From a bacterium (lineage in GTDB: Bacteria > Cyanobacteriota > Vampirovibrionia > Obscuribacterales > JAKAZS01): a stretch of 34,789 bases of DNA. Under the pieces are notes generated by a model. That model was given only the letters and a program-made list of their open reading frames with translations. It was not told the DNA's origin and made no database searches. Each line of letters begins with the position of its first letter. Position 1 is the stretch's first letter. Position numbers and translations under genes: made by a program. The stretch is from contig JAKAZS010000030.1 in NCBI GenBank assembly GCA_021815785.1, positions 1-34,789 of the forward strand, given 5' to 3'. Positions 16,767 through 25,700 of the stretch are shown in pieces.

Positions 16767-19007
16767 TTAACCTTTTTTATAAATATCTTTGATAACTGTA
16801 ATAAAAATATCTACAATTAAGGGGTCAAACTGTTTGCCAGATTCTTTACGCAAAACTATTATGGCATCATCAATAGTCATTGCTTGACGATAGGGGCGTG
16901 CTGAAATCATGGCATGGAAAGAGTCAACGATTGCCACGATTCTTGACGCCAAGGGAATTTCTTCACCTTTTAGGCCTTTGGGATAGCCGGTTCCATCAAA
17001 GCGTTCATGGTGGTTTTCGAGAATTACGCAGATATCCTTTAAAGCTCGAATTGGCTTTAACATTTGAGCACCAATTACAACATGCTCTTTAATGGCTTCT
17101 TTTTCAAGAACATTCATTTCACCGGTCTTATCTAATAAATCGGAAGGGATAGCTAAAGTTCCTACATCATGAAGAAGACCAGCGACCCTTATTTGTTCAA
17201 TATCGCGTTTTGGTAATCCCATAAATTTTGCTAGTATTTCAGCTAATTTTGCGGTTTCGATATGATGCGATTTATTATATTCACTGCGTGAATACAAGGA
17301 TCCAGCAAGAGCCTTAACCATTTCAATTACTTCGGGAATTAGTTCTTCCTGTTCTTTGGCTGATTCAGAAATTGGTGGCAAGTCGACATTTTTGATAAAT
17401 GGATTTTTGGCAATTGGTTCTTGTATAGGTTCTTGCCCTGTTAGCTCTTCATAAAGCAAATCAGGAGCTGAGTGTACTTGATTGCGTCCTAAGCGTTTTG
17501 ATAAATATAGCGATCTGTCGGCCAGCGACAAAAGTTTTTGCTGTTGTTTGGCATCTTCTGGATATGAGGATATACCAATACTAGCGGTAATTTGAATCTC
17601 AATTTTGTCATGATAGATTATTTCATTACTTAAATTTTTACGGATTCTTTCGGCAACAACAATAGCAGCTTCTTGAGCAATTTCGGGAAGAATAAGCATA
17701 AATTCTTCGCCACCATATCGAACCGCTATGTCAACATCACGACAGTTACTTTTAATAAGTCTAGCAACTGCTTTAAGAACTGTATCGCCAGCGGGGTGTC
17801 CAAAATTGTCATTGATTGATTTAAAGAAATCAACATCGAGCATCATAACTGATAAATTGCGTTGATATCTTTCGGCAATTTTTAACTGTTCCGATAATTT
17901 TTCCTGTCCAGTGCGATGATTTAATAATCCAGTTAGACCATCAGTGGTAGCCTGTCTTTGTACGGCTGCATATAATCTTGAGCTGACTACACCACCAGCT
18001 ATTTCACCTGCTACGCTTACGAGAAAATTTTCATTATCATTACTCCATTTACTCGCGGATTCAACTTTGATACCACCAAGTAAGCCTAAAAGTTTATTTT
18101 CATAGGTTATGGGAAAATAAAATAACGAGTTTATCGCAATATTACCGAGCAGGGTTTTGCCAAATATTTTATAGCGTGGATCGGTACTGGTATCAGAAAT
18201 AACGAGCGGATCTTCAATATTAAAATTAGCTTTAAAAATACTTAAAATCTTTAAATCTAAGTCGTTTTCAACAATTCGATAAGCATCATTGGATACACTC
18301 TCACATCTTATGGTATCATCATTATTTTCTTCAACTGGTAAAGTAACAAAACAACAGTCTAAATTATAAATGCCCGATAAATCATCTACGGTTTGTCTTA
18401 AATTGGCATTTATGTCAAATGACTTACGAATAGTTTTACTTATGCGATGGAGGTTTTTATCCTGAACTCGTAACATGTCTATTTGCGAATTAGCATTATC
18501 TTTTTCAAGTGTGACTTTTTCATATTTTTGGCTTAATTCGTTTAAATCTTGGCAGGCTTTTTCGAAATCTGTATATAATTCTTTAGAATATTTGGTTTGT
18601 TCAAAGCTTAAACTGTGAATTTGTTCACTGTGTAATTTGTTTTGAACTTTAGCTAATAAGTCTTTATCAATGTCTTCTTCATTGATAAATTCAACTTGAC
18701 TCTTATAGGCAAGTTTTGTTTGAATATTATTGGTTTTAGTGCTTAAAAATATTGGTACAGTTGTTGAATCACTATTTAATTTAAGTTTTTGGACAATTTC
18801 ATGATTGTTAAATTCATAGGCTGATTTATCTAAAATTATTAAATTCGGCTTTGTCTGGTTTAATTTTTCAAGAGCTTTTTGAATATTGTCAAATTCATAA
18901 AGCTCAACAACATTGTGCAATATTTTGTTATATCTTCTCCTTAAGACACGGTCTTGATGAATTAAGAAAACAATAGAGTTGGCAATATCAATATTTTCGG
19001 AATACAT
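16767..19007 (-). CDS. REC-like/GAF/GGDEF/HD-GYP c-di-GMP turnover protein
   Basis: This is a 746-residue cytosolic signalling protein. Residues 10-125 form a receiver-like domain with Asp60 (LIILDKS) in the phosphorylation position, but the usual acidic pair is reduced to HQD. A coiled coil (~130-195) leads to a GAF domain (~200-345). The GGDEF domain (~350-510) has DGLTGLLNHR, DVDFFKSINDNFGHPAGD, an active-site GGEEF (432-436) and an inhibitory RxxD site (423-426) exactly five residues before it. Active c-di-GMP synthesis with product feedback is therefore expected. The HD-GYP domain (~555-740) has HDVGT (613-617) and HHERFDGTGYP (666-676), so phosphodiesterase activity is possible. The lysine usual in HDxGK is threonine here. 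A bifunctional or switchable enzyme is likely. It heads an operon with the 172-aa gene. Confidence 0.92.
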   Translation of the reverse strand: MYSENIDIANSIVFLIHQDRVLRRRYNKILHNVVELYEFDNIQKALEKLNQTKPNLIILDKSAYEFNNHEIVQKLKLNSDSTTVPIFLSTKTNNIQTKLAYKSQVEFINEEDIDKDLLAKVQNKLHSEQIHSLSFEQTKYSKELYTDFEKACQDLNELSQKYEKVTLEKDNANSQIDMLRVQDKNLHRISKTIRKSFDINANLRQTVDDLSGIYNLDCCFVTLPVEENNDDTIRCESVSNDAYRIVENDLDLKILSIFKANFNIEDPLVISDTSTDPRYKIFGKTLLGNIAINSLFYFPITYENKLLGLLGGIKVESASKWSNDNENFLVSVAGEIAGGVVSSRLYAAVQRQATTDGLTGLLNHRTGQEKLSEQLKIAERYQRNLSVMMLDVDFFKSINDNFGHPAGDTVLKAVARLIKSNCRDVDIAVRYGGEEFMLILPEIAQEAAIVVAERIRKNLSNEIIYHDKIEIQITASIGISSYPEDAKQQQKLLSLADRSLYLSKRLGRNQVHSAPDLLYEELTGQEPIQEPIAKNPFIKNVDLPPISESAKEQEELIPEVIEMVKALAGSLYSRSEYNKSHHIETAKLAEILAKFMGLPKRDIEQIRVAGLLHDVGTLAIPSDLLDKTGEMNVLEKEAIKEHVVIGAQMLKPIRALKDICVILENHHERFDGTGYPKGLKGEEIPLASRIVAIVDSFHAMISARPYRQAMTIDDAIIVLRKESGKQFDPLIVDIFITVIKDIYKKG

Positions 19008-19119
19008 AAGATAAAAGCAATTGTTAAGGGAAGAGGATTAAAGGGTAATTATTTTAATTTTAAGCTATAAAATATAAAAATTCCTTAATTATTACTGAAT
19101 AAGTAAAGAACTTAAAATA

Positions 19120-21030
19120 TTAATTAAAAAATTTATCATACCAGGTTTGAAACATAAGTAAAGTCCAGAGTTCTTTACGTAAATCAACCTTATGTTCTTG
19201 GTGAAGGTAAAGCATATTAGCTATATATTCATTGTTGAAAATTTCTTGTTGGGCAATAAATTTCGGATCAAAGAAGCGAATGGTTAAATCTTTTAAATCT
19301 TCATTAATCCATTTGGCAACGGGAATACCAAAACCTTTTTTGGGCCGATTAAGAATGTCTTGGGGCAGTAAATCTTTAAAGGCTTCACGAAATAAGTATT
19401 TAGTGGTTTGTTCACGAATTTTTAAATGCGTTGGCAGGCTTAAGGCAAATTCGACAATTTTATGGTTTAAAAAAGGTAGTCTTAATTCTAAAGAATTGGC
19501 CATGGAAGCTCTATCTGATTTGACCAGTAAATCATCTGGTAAATAGGAAGCCAAGTCAAGTAGCATTACTTTGTCAAGTTCTAGATCTAAACCATTTAAA
19601 GTTGGAAATAGAGTTTTGGGTAAAGTACCTGAATTCAATAATTCTAACTCATTCGTTACTTTACTTAAATTAGCCGTTTTAAGTAATTGATTTTGTTCAC
19701 TAAGGTTAAATGAGCCCATCCAACGTAAATGTCTCGTCAAATAAGGACTATCAAGATGTTTAAAAAAACGTTTGGCTTTATAATCCAGACTTAAATTTTT
19801 ATGCGACACTGGCAAAGCTAAAACAAACTTTTCCAGAAAATTGTGCCGGATAAATTTAGGAATTCTACTTAAGGATTTGGCATAATTATGCGCCATATAC
19901 GTTGGGTAACCACCAAACAATTCGTCGCCACCTTCACCAGCTAAAGCAACGGTAACAGATTGGCGAGCCATTTTAGCCAGGAAAAAACTTGGGATAATTG
20001 AGGCATCACCAATTGGTTCATCAAGGACTTTCCATAAATCATTAAAGCATTCCCTAGCTATATTGGCTTTAAAAATATAGTTATGATGATTTAGACCTAA
20101 TTTATCGGCCATAGCTTTAGCATGGATTGATTCATCAAAAGACTTATCCTCAAATCCTATGGAAAAACTGTTTAAGGGCTTTTGGTTGATTAACCGACTA
20201 GCAAATAGGGCAATGGCTGATGAATCTAGACCGCCAGATAAAAATACGCCTAGAGGAACCTCACTAATTAAACACTTTTCAATTGATTCTTGTAAAAGAT
20301 TGCGGAAAATTGAGCTAGCTTCGTCTTTAGTGATATTTTGGTTGATTTGTGTTTTGGGATGCCAGTAAGGTTTAATTGTTATTGAATTACCAAGTTTTAA
20401 GGTTAAGTAATGCCCTGGTAATAATTTTTGGATGCCGGAAAATAAAGAATCAGGGCTGGGCACATATTCAAGGCTTAAATATTGTGAAATTGCTGATTGA
20501 TTGGGATTTACAGTAACAGCAGGATGTTTTAATATCGATTTAATTTCGGAGCCAAAGATAAATGTATCACCAAATGTGCCATAATGTAGTGGTTTTTCAC
20601 CCAGTCGATCGCGTGCAATAAATAATTCTTGTTTTTGACTATTCCAAATAGCGAAGGTAAACATTCCTTCAAGGTAGTCAAGACATTTTTCCTGATATTC
20701 TTCGTATAAATGAACAATACATTCAGTATCGCTTTTACTCGTAAAAGTATGACCAAGCTTGATTAATTTTTCATAGAGATCGCGGTAATTGTATATTTCG
20801 CCATTAAAGACAATCCATAAAGTTTTGTCTTCATTAGTAATAGGCTGTTGGCCAGTGGATAAATCAATTATGGCTAATCTACGCATACCTAAGGCTATTG
20901 GTCCATTTAGATAGTAACCATCCTCATCAGGACCGCGGTGATATATTGCATCACCCATAGCCTTAAGCACTGATTGAGTGGAGGATAAATCATGTCTGTT
21001 TTGACTTAAATATCCAAAAATGCCACACAT
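19120..21030 (-). CDS. asnB: Asparagine synthetase (glutamine-hydrolysing)
   Basis: This 636-residue protein begins MCGIFGY, so Cys2 becomes the N-terminal nucleophile of the class II glutamine amidotransferase domain (to ~210; supporting motifs HRGPD, FNGEIYN and SDTE). The synthetase domain carries the ATP PP-loop SGGLDSS (265-271), then AGEGGDELFGGYP and SDRASMANSLELRLPFLNH. It makes asparagine from aspartate, ATP and glutamine. Family members also occur in polysaccharide or natural-product clusters, but no such genes adjoin it. The start is well supported by AGGGG 7 nt upstream of ATG 21030. It is divergent from the secreted protein gene at 21167. Confidence 0.95.
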   Translation of the reverse strand: MCGIFGYLSQNRHDLSSTQSVLKAMGDAIYHRGPDEDGYYLNGPIALGMRRLAIIDLSTGQQPITNEDKTLWIVFNGEIYNYRDLYEKLIKLGHTFTSKSDTECIVHLYEEYQEKCLDYLEGMFTFAIWNSQKQELFIARDRLGEKPLHYGTFGDTFIFGSEIKSILKHPAVTVNPNQSAISQYLSLEYVPSPDSLFSGIQKLLPGHYLTLKLGNSITIKPYWHPKTQINQNITKDEASSIFRNLLQESIEKCLISEVPLGVFLSGGLDSSAIALFASRLINQKPLNSFSIGFEDKSFDESIHAKAMADKLGLNHHNYIFKANIARECFNDLWKVLDEPIGDASIIPSFFLAKMARQSVTVALAGEGGDELFGGYPTYMAHNYAKSLSRIPKFIRHNFLEKFVLALPVSHKNLSLDYKAKRFFKHLDSPYLTRHLRWMGSFNLSEQNQLLKTANLSKVTNELELLNSGTLPKTLFPTLNGLDLELDKVMLLDLASYLPDDLLVKSDRASMANSLELRLPFLNHKIVEFALSLPTHLKIREQTTKYLFREAFKDLLPQDILNRPKKGFGIPVAKWINEDLKDLTIRFFDPKFIAQQEIFNNEYIANMLYLHQEHKVDLRKELWTLLMFQTWYDKFFN

Positions 21031-21085
21031 AACAAAACCCCTAAAAAAAGCAATTATTGAATAATTATATTTTAAATTTAATTAT

Positions 21086-21115
21086 TTGGGTATAGTGCAT
21101 TATGGCATATATAAT
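21086..21115 (+). promoter_or_regulatory. Candidate promoter for the secreted protein gene
   Basis: TTGGGT (21086-21091) and TATAAT (21110-21115) are separated by 18 bp. Transcription would begin near 21122, about 45 nt before the ATG at 21167. The -10 box is perfect and the -35 matches at three leading positions. Confidence 0.5.
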
Positions 21116-21166
21116 GATATTATTCTGTTTATATTTTTGTATTTGGTTTTACAAGGAAGAATATTA

Positions 21167-21892
21167 ATGCTAGTAAACCGTTTAATTATGTTCATTTTAA
21201 TATTTTTTGCTTGCCTTAATTCATGTTTGGCTAAAGAAACCGCTTGTGTTATGCAACAAAAAGGTGGAGATCTTGGAGCAGTTTTTATGGTAATTAGCAA
21301 AAGTGGTTTTCGTTTAGATACATCTTTTGGCAGTATGGTTTCAAATATCCATGATCAAAATAATTATGTTTATAATATGCAAAGCAAAGTTTATTGTAAT
21401 GCTAAAGGAAAAATTTTCACCAGACGATTAAGTGATTTAAAGCCTAGTAGTGTTGGTTCTAAACATAACTATAAATTCATGAGTTGGAAAAAAATTGGCG
21501 ATGCCAAAATTTGTGGCTTAAATACTAATTGTTACGAGTATCGTGGACAAAAAGCACTTGCAAAAGGTAATATTGAAGTTTTGGTTATTAAAGTTTGGTA
21601 CGCTACTGATATCATTTTGCCTAAAAATATCAATTCTATTTTTCCCTTAACTGAAGAATTTGGTCACAAAGAAGGTTTACCTCTTAAAGTTCAAAAAAAA
21701 TATATTGGTAAAGATTTAAATGGACAAATTTTGTCTATAAATAAAAAAGATGAATGGTCGACAAGTAAAGTTGAAACAGCTATGATTGATCCTCGTAAAG
21801 AATATAAAGTACCGGCCAATTTTAAACAAGTTGCTAATGAATACAATGTTATTTTAGGTAATAATAATATGCTTGAAGAAAGTATGAAGTAA
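21167..21892 (+). CDS. Secreted hypothetical protein, related to the product at 12287-13045
   Basis: This 241-residue protein has an N-terminal Sec signal peptide (LIMFILIFFACLNSCLA, cleavage around residue 22). The ATG at 21167 is chosen because AAGGAAGA lies just upstream. The mature part carries several cysteines (ACVMQQ, VYCNAKGK and a CGLNTNCYEY pair) that could form disulfides. Shared with the 12287-13045 product are a GFRL segment, VWYATDIILPKN followed by a GLPLK stretch, and YKVPANFKQVANEYNV near the end. It opens the plus-strand secretome island, about 385 bp upstream of the first mini-YD gene, with a hairpin between them. I do not recognise the family. A periplasmic or surface role is inferred from the signal peptide. 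Confidence 0.75.
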   Translation: MLVNRLIMFILIFFACLNSCLAKETACVMQQKGGDLGAVFMVISKSGFRLDTSFGSMVSNIHDQNNYVYNMQSKVYCNAKGKIFTRRLSDLKPSSVGSKHNYKFMSWKKIGDAKICGLNTNCYEYRGQKALAKGNIEVLVIKVWYATDIILPKNINSIFPLTEEFGHKEGLPLKVQKKYIGKDLNGQILSINKKDEWSTSKVETAMIDPRKEYKVPANFKQVANEYNVILGNNNMLEESMK

Positions 21893-21921
21893 GAATTCTT
21901 TTATTGCATAGATTAGACTTA

Positions 21922-21955
21922 CAAGCAATAATAAAAGTATTTTTATTTTTGCTTG
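21922..21955 (+). terminator. Probable terminator hairpin
   Basis: A 15-bp stem with one mismatch (21922-21936 with 21941-21955) and a 4-nt loop starts 30 bp past the stop of the secreted protein gene. CAAGCAA pairs with TTGCTTG at the base, with an A/U-rich upper stem. There is no U-run after it, so efficiency is uncertain. Confidence 0.55.
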
Positions 21956-22177
21956 CCTCAAAATAAAAACACCACTTGAATCAAGTTCGATGATTGTATG
22001 AACAGAGCTGCTGAAGCCAATAGCGTTAGACGATTTTTATAATAAAGGAATTGTCTAAAGCTATTAGAAAATAAGAAAGCCTCATTATCAGATGCTTTTA
22101 GCTTTGGTTTTCGAGAAACATAAATATTGAATTTTAGAATTAGCAAGGCCTACCCTTGGTTTTACTACTATTACACC
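21956..22177. other. Non-coding stretch, nothing recognised
   Basis: This is the core of a 385-bp gene-free gap (21893-22277). A 12-bp direct repeat, TTACAAGCAATA, occurs at 21919-21930 and 22248-22259, on either side. I see no tRNA, no convincing small gene and no mobile-element ends. Confidence 0.4.
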
Positions 22178-22206
22178 TTGACAATTCCAACAAGATCGGT
22201 TATACT
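22178..22206 (+). promoter_or_regulatory. Strong sigma-70-type promoter for the first mini-YD gene
   Basis: A perfect -35 box, TTGACA (22178-22183), a 17-bp spacer and TATACT (22201-22206) form the best promoter in the window. Transcription would begin near 22213, giving a leader of about 65 nt. Around the start site is AGTGGCAGTA (22213-22222), which recurs as AGTGGTAGTA just after the second mini-YD gene's -10. A 6-bp hairpin (TATCTA/TAGATA, 22228-22242) sits in the leader. Confidence 0.8.
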
Positions 22207-22277
22207 AATCGTAGTGGCAGTATAAGATATCTATCTTAGATAGCCATTTACAAGCAATAAATATAAAAGGTGAACAT

Positions 22278-22502
22278 ATGAATAATGCAATTAAATTTCT
22301 AATTATAGTAATCACAGTTTATTGGTCTTTGTTAGTCTCAGCTCATGTTTTAGCACAAGAAGATAACGCCACATATACCTATGATCATTTAAATAGAATT
22401 ACTTCAATTACATTTCGAAATGGCACCACTATTAATTATACTTATGACGAAATGGGCAATAGAACGCAAGTTGTAATCGTCTGTTCACCATCTGGTTGTT
22501 AA
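22278..22502 (+). CDS. Secreted miniature YD-repeat peptide A
   Basis: This 74-residue protein has an AAAGGTG ribosome-binding site 5 nt from the ATG. It has a Sec signal peptide (cleavage likely after VLA, residue 26) and a mature peptide of about 48 residues made of one YD/RHS unit. The unit reads TYTYDHLNRITSITF, then NGTTINYTYDEMGNRT, and ends in VCSPSGC. YD repeats normally occur in dozens inside giant shell proteins, so a freestanding single unit is unusual. The terminal Cys-x4-Cys could form a small disulfide loop. It is paralogous to 28480-28701: 29 of the last 44 residues are identical although the DNA has diverged, which suggests selection on the protein. It sits upstream of the giant adhesin gene. 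Its function is unknown. Confidence 0.85.
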   Translation: MNNAIKFLIIVITVYWSLLVSAHVLAQEDNATYTYDHLNRITSITFRNGTTINYTYDEMGNRTQVVIVCSPSGC

Positions 22503-22537
22503 TTATCATTATTTATTTTTTGTAAGAATTAAACATA

Positions 22538-22567
22538 TAATACCAAAACATTAAAGCTTTGGTATTA
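22538..22567. terminator. Perfect 10-bp hairpin after mini-YD gene A
   Basis: TAATACCAAA (22538-22547) and TTTGGTATTA (22558-22567) pair perfectly around a 10-nt loop, starting 36 bp past the stop. There is no U-tract, so it may act as a weak terminator or a 3'-end stabiliser. Between here and the adhesin start the only structure I see is a short bulged hairpin at 22722-22738, just before the adhesin ribosome-binding site. Confidence 0.5.
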
Positions 22568-22760
22568 ATCATATTTGCCCTATAGCTTAAAAGAACTAGG
22601 TTGTAGAGCATTAGTTAAATGTACGTATCTTTATTGATATCTAGTGCTTATAGCTGGTACTGGTATTAAAATTTGTTTGTGCATTTTTAACTAAACACGT
22701 GTGTTTTACTTGACTGTAATCCGCAGCTTTAGCTTGCGTCAGAATTTGAGGACTAAATTT

Positions 22761-25700
22761 ATGAAAACTATAATACGAAAAATTAATCATCTTAATCCTT
22801 TAAGGTTTTGCTTCTTTAGTAAAATTTTACAGATATTTTTTATCATGTTTCTTATGAATATGTCAGGTACAACTTCTTGGTTAAGTACTGCTCTGGCAGC
22901 TGATGCCTTTGATACTTCTATTATAGGAAATTTACCGGAAAATGTCAAGTTAAATTCTGTTTTAAATCAATCCCAAAAGATGATATCTAATTATCCAATG
23001 CCATTAGCTAAAGATAGGCTAAACAAGCTTCTTCGAGCCATCAACAATAATAACTTTAACAGTTTAAATGATTTAAGCAGTAAAAATAAATCAATAAAAA
23101 TTAACAACTTAACTGTTTCAGCTTATATTACGCAAGCCAATCATAAAGTTAAGATTGATAATTATCAATTCGTTACGCCAGCTCAAGAACTTGCTTTAAA
23201 GCAAATATCAGATAACAAGCAACAGACCATTATCCTAGACGTTAATGGTATAGCTATTGGTGGTAGTTTTGATTTAAAATATTTAAATAATAATATTGAT
23301 AGTTTAATAATTCCACTAGGTGTGACCGCAATAATTAATGATAATGAGGAATTTCAACTAACCGGATCAATCATTAACAATGGTAAGATTCTTGTTGATA
23401 AAAATATTGATAAAGCTTGTATTAGTGCTAACAATATCTTTAATGCAGATTCGGGTTTAATTATAGCCAATAATTCTTTATCTTTAAATATTGGAAAAAC
23501 CTTTATAAATACTGGTATAATTTCAATAACGAATAACAATTTAACTATAAACGCAGGCTTAAGCCTGATAAATACTGGTAATATAAGCGCTTGGCAAAAT
23601 CTTAATTTAAACGTTAGTACTGGTCTAATTGTTAATGATGGTAAAATTATTGCTAAAATGGGTGATCTAAATATTAATGAACCCGTTGTTGCTAAAGCAA
23701 GTGATATAGTAAACATAACGAGTTGTAATGGATTAATTTCAGCAGAATCAGGCAACATTAACCTTAAGACTAATACTGATAGCAAAAATACTGGCATTAA
23801 TATAAATGGTGGTAATATGCTAGCTTTAACAGTTAATTTAAAAGCACCAGAAGCTATTGTTAATATCACAGCTGACAATATTACAGGGATTTTAAACGTG
23901 AATGCTCAGGCTCAACATATAGTAACTACCAGTAAAACCTTAAGTTTAGGTAACATTAGCATTAATGGTGATCCATCTTTTGTGAATACGGCTGGCGATA
24001 TCAACTTAACTGGAGCAATATCTGCTACACAGAATCTGGCTATATTAGCTAGTGGCAATATTAATATTACAAGTCCTGCAGCTGTATCCATTACAGTTCA
24101 AGATACAACTAATGGATATAATTTATTAATGATAGCTGGTTTAGGCAGTAATTTAACTTCAACTGGTACTAATTCACCATCTTTACCAAATGGAACACCT
24201 TTAGCTAGCGGTCAGACTATTACAGCTGTACTTGGTTCAAGCACTGGTAATTCTGGTGGTAATATTGATTTATCCACTAATAATACTTTAGCATCTGGCT
24301 CTGTTATTAATGCGCAGGCTCCAGGTAGCCAAGGCAATGGCGGTAATGTAACTTTAGTTGCTATTACCAATAATGCAACTAATCCGGTTAGTCTTATTGG
24401 TGGCCAAGTTCTATTGCCAATAAATATTGCTAGTATTAATGCTTCAGGCAATGGTAGTGGTAATAATGGAAATATAAATATCATCGCTAATGCCAATTCA
24501 GGTATTGGTATACAAACAGCAAGTATTATAAATGATTTAGGTGGTGGAGCAAGTGGTAATGTATCTTTATACGCTGCTCCAACTGCTGCTAGTACAGTTG
24601 TTATTGATTACACTGGCTCGATTACTTCTGGAACTATTGCTGCTAATACTTCTAACTTGGCAAATTCAACTATAACTTTAAACGGATCAATTAATTGTGG
24701 TACTGGCATTATTAATATTTTGAGTGGCAGTGGTCAAATTAACTCAAGTTCCATTAATAATGTTTTCTCTAGTAATATTATTAACCTAACCAGTTTAAAT
24801 AACACAATTGGTATAAACCAAGCTTTAAATTTAAATTGTAGTAACTTAGCTATAACAGCTCAAAGCGCTAATTTAACCAATAGCTCTAGTTTATTAAATT
24901 TAAGCCAGGCTAATATTGAGCCATTGGGAATTTTACAATTAATTATGACTAATCCTACCAGTGGTTCAATAATAATGAATGCAGCCATAGATAATTCTGG
25001 TGGGAACATTAAATTAACAACTTCAGGATCTGGAACTATAACTGCAACAAGTGCAACTAATACTTTAAGCGCAAATAATCTTATTTTGAATAGTTCAAAT
25101 GGAGACATTGGCTCTTCAACATTAAATTTACCGATTTCTTCCAAGACTGTTTATATTAATTCGCAAAGCAATGCTTATATTGACGATAGCTTTTTGGGAA
25201 CAGTGGATTTAAGTAATAATAACATTGCTATTGCCAATCCTGGTACATTATCATTTAACATGACTAATGTCCTAGCTGGTTCTCTTTCAATAAATAGTAA
25301 TCTATCTACAGGAAGCAACGTTGATACAAGTGTTATTAATCTTGCAGCTGCTAACTTGGGCTCAATTAATGTAGCTAATAACAATACCATTGTTACCGCT
25401 GGTAATATAAACTTAACTTCTAACAGTGGTTTTATGGGTAGCCCAGTTCAATACTTATTATTAAATACTAATAATTTACGTGTATCTAATAGCGCTGGTA
25501 ATGATTATTTAAGTAGTAGTATAAATTCTTTAAATTTAAATAATTCAAACTTAACCGATACTGGTTCTTTGTTCTTAGATATGACCAATTTAAGTTCTGG
25601 TTCAGTTGTAGTTAATGGAAATGTAACTGCTGGCACTGTTAATACGCCATCATTAGTTTCAATAGCAGCAGCTGGTTCAGGAACAATAACTAATAGTAAT

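Noticed and set aside
19232-20756. Open frames on both strands within asnB
   Set aside because: They are shadows of a full-length, highly conserved asparagine synthetase.
21958-22146. 62-residue minus-strand open frame in the 385-bp gap
   Set aside because: It has no ribosome-binding site, no recognisable motif and low-complexity composition, and it overlaps the terminator-to-promoter gap of the plus-strand genes. A real small membrane peptide cannot be fully excluded.
21893-22760. Possible tRNA or structured RNA in the gaps around mini-YD gene A
   Set aside because: I found only simple hairpins, with no cloverleaf, anticodon arm or TTCGA-type T-loop in the right context.
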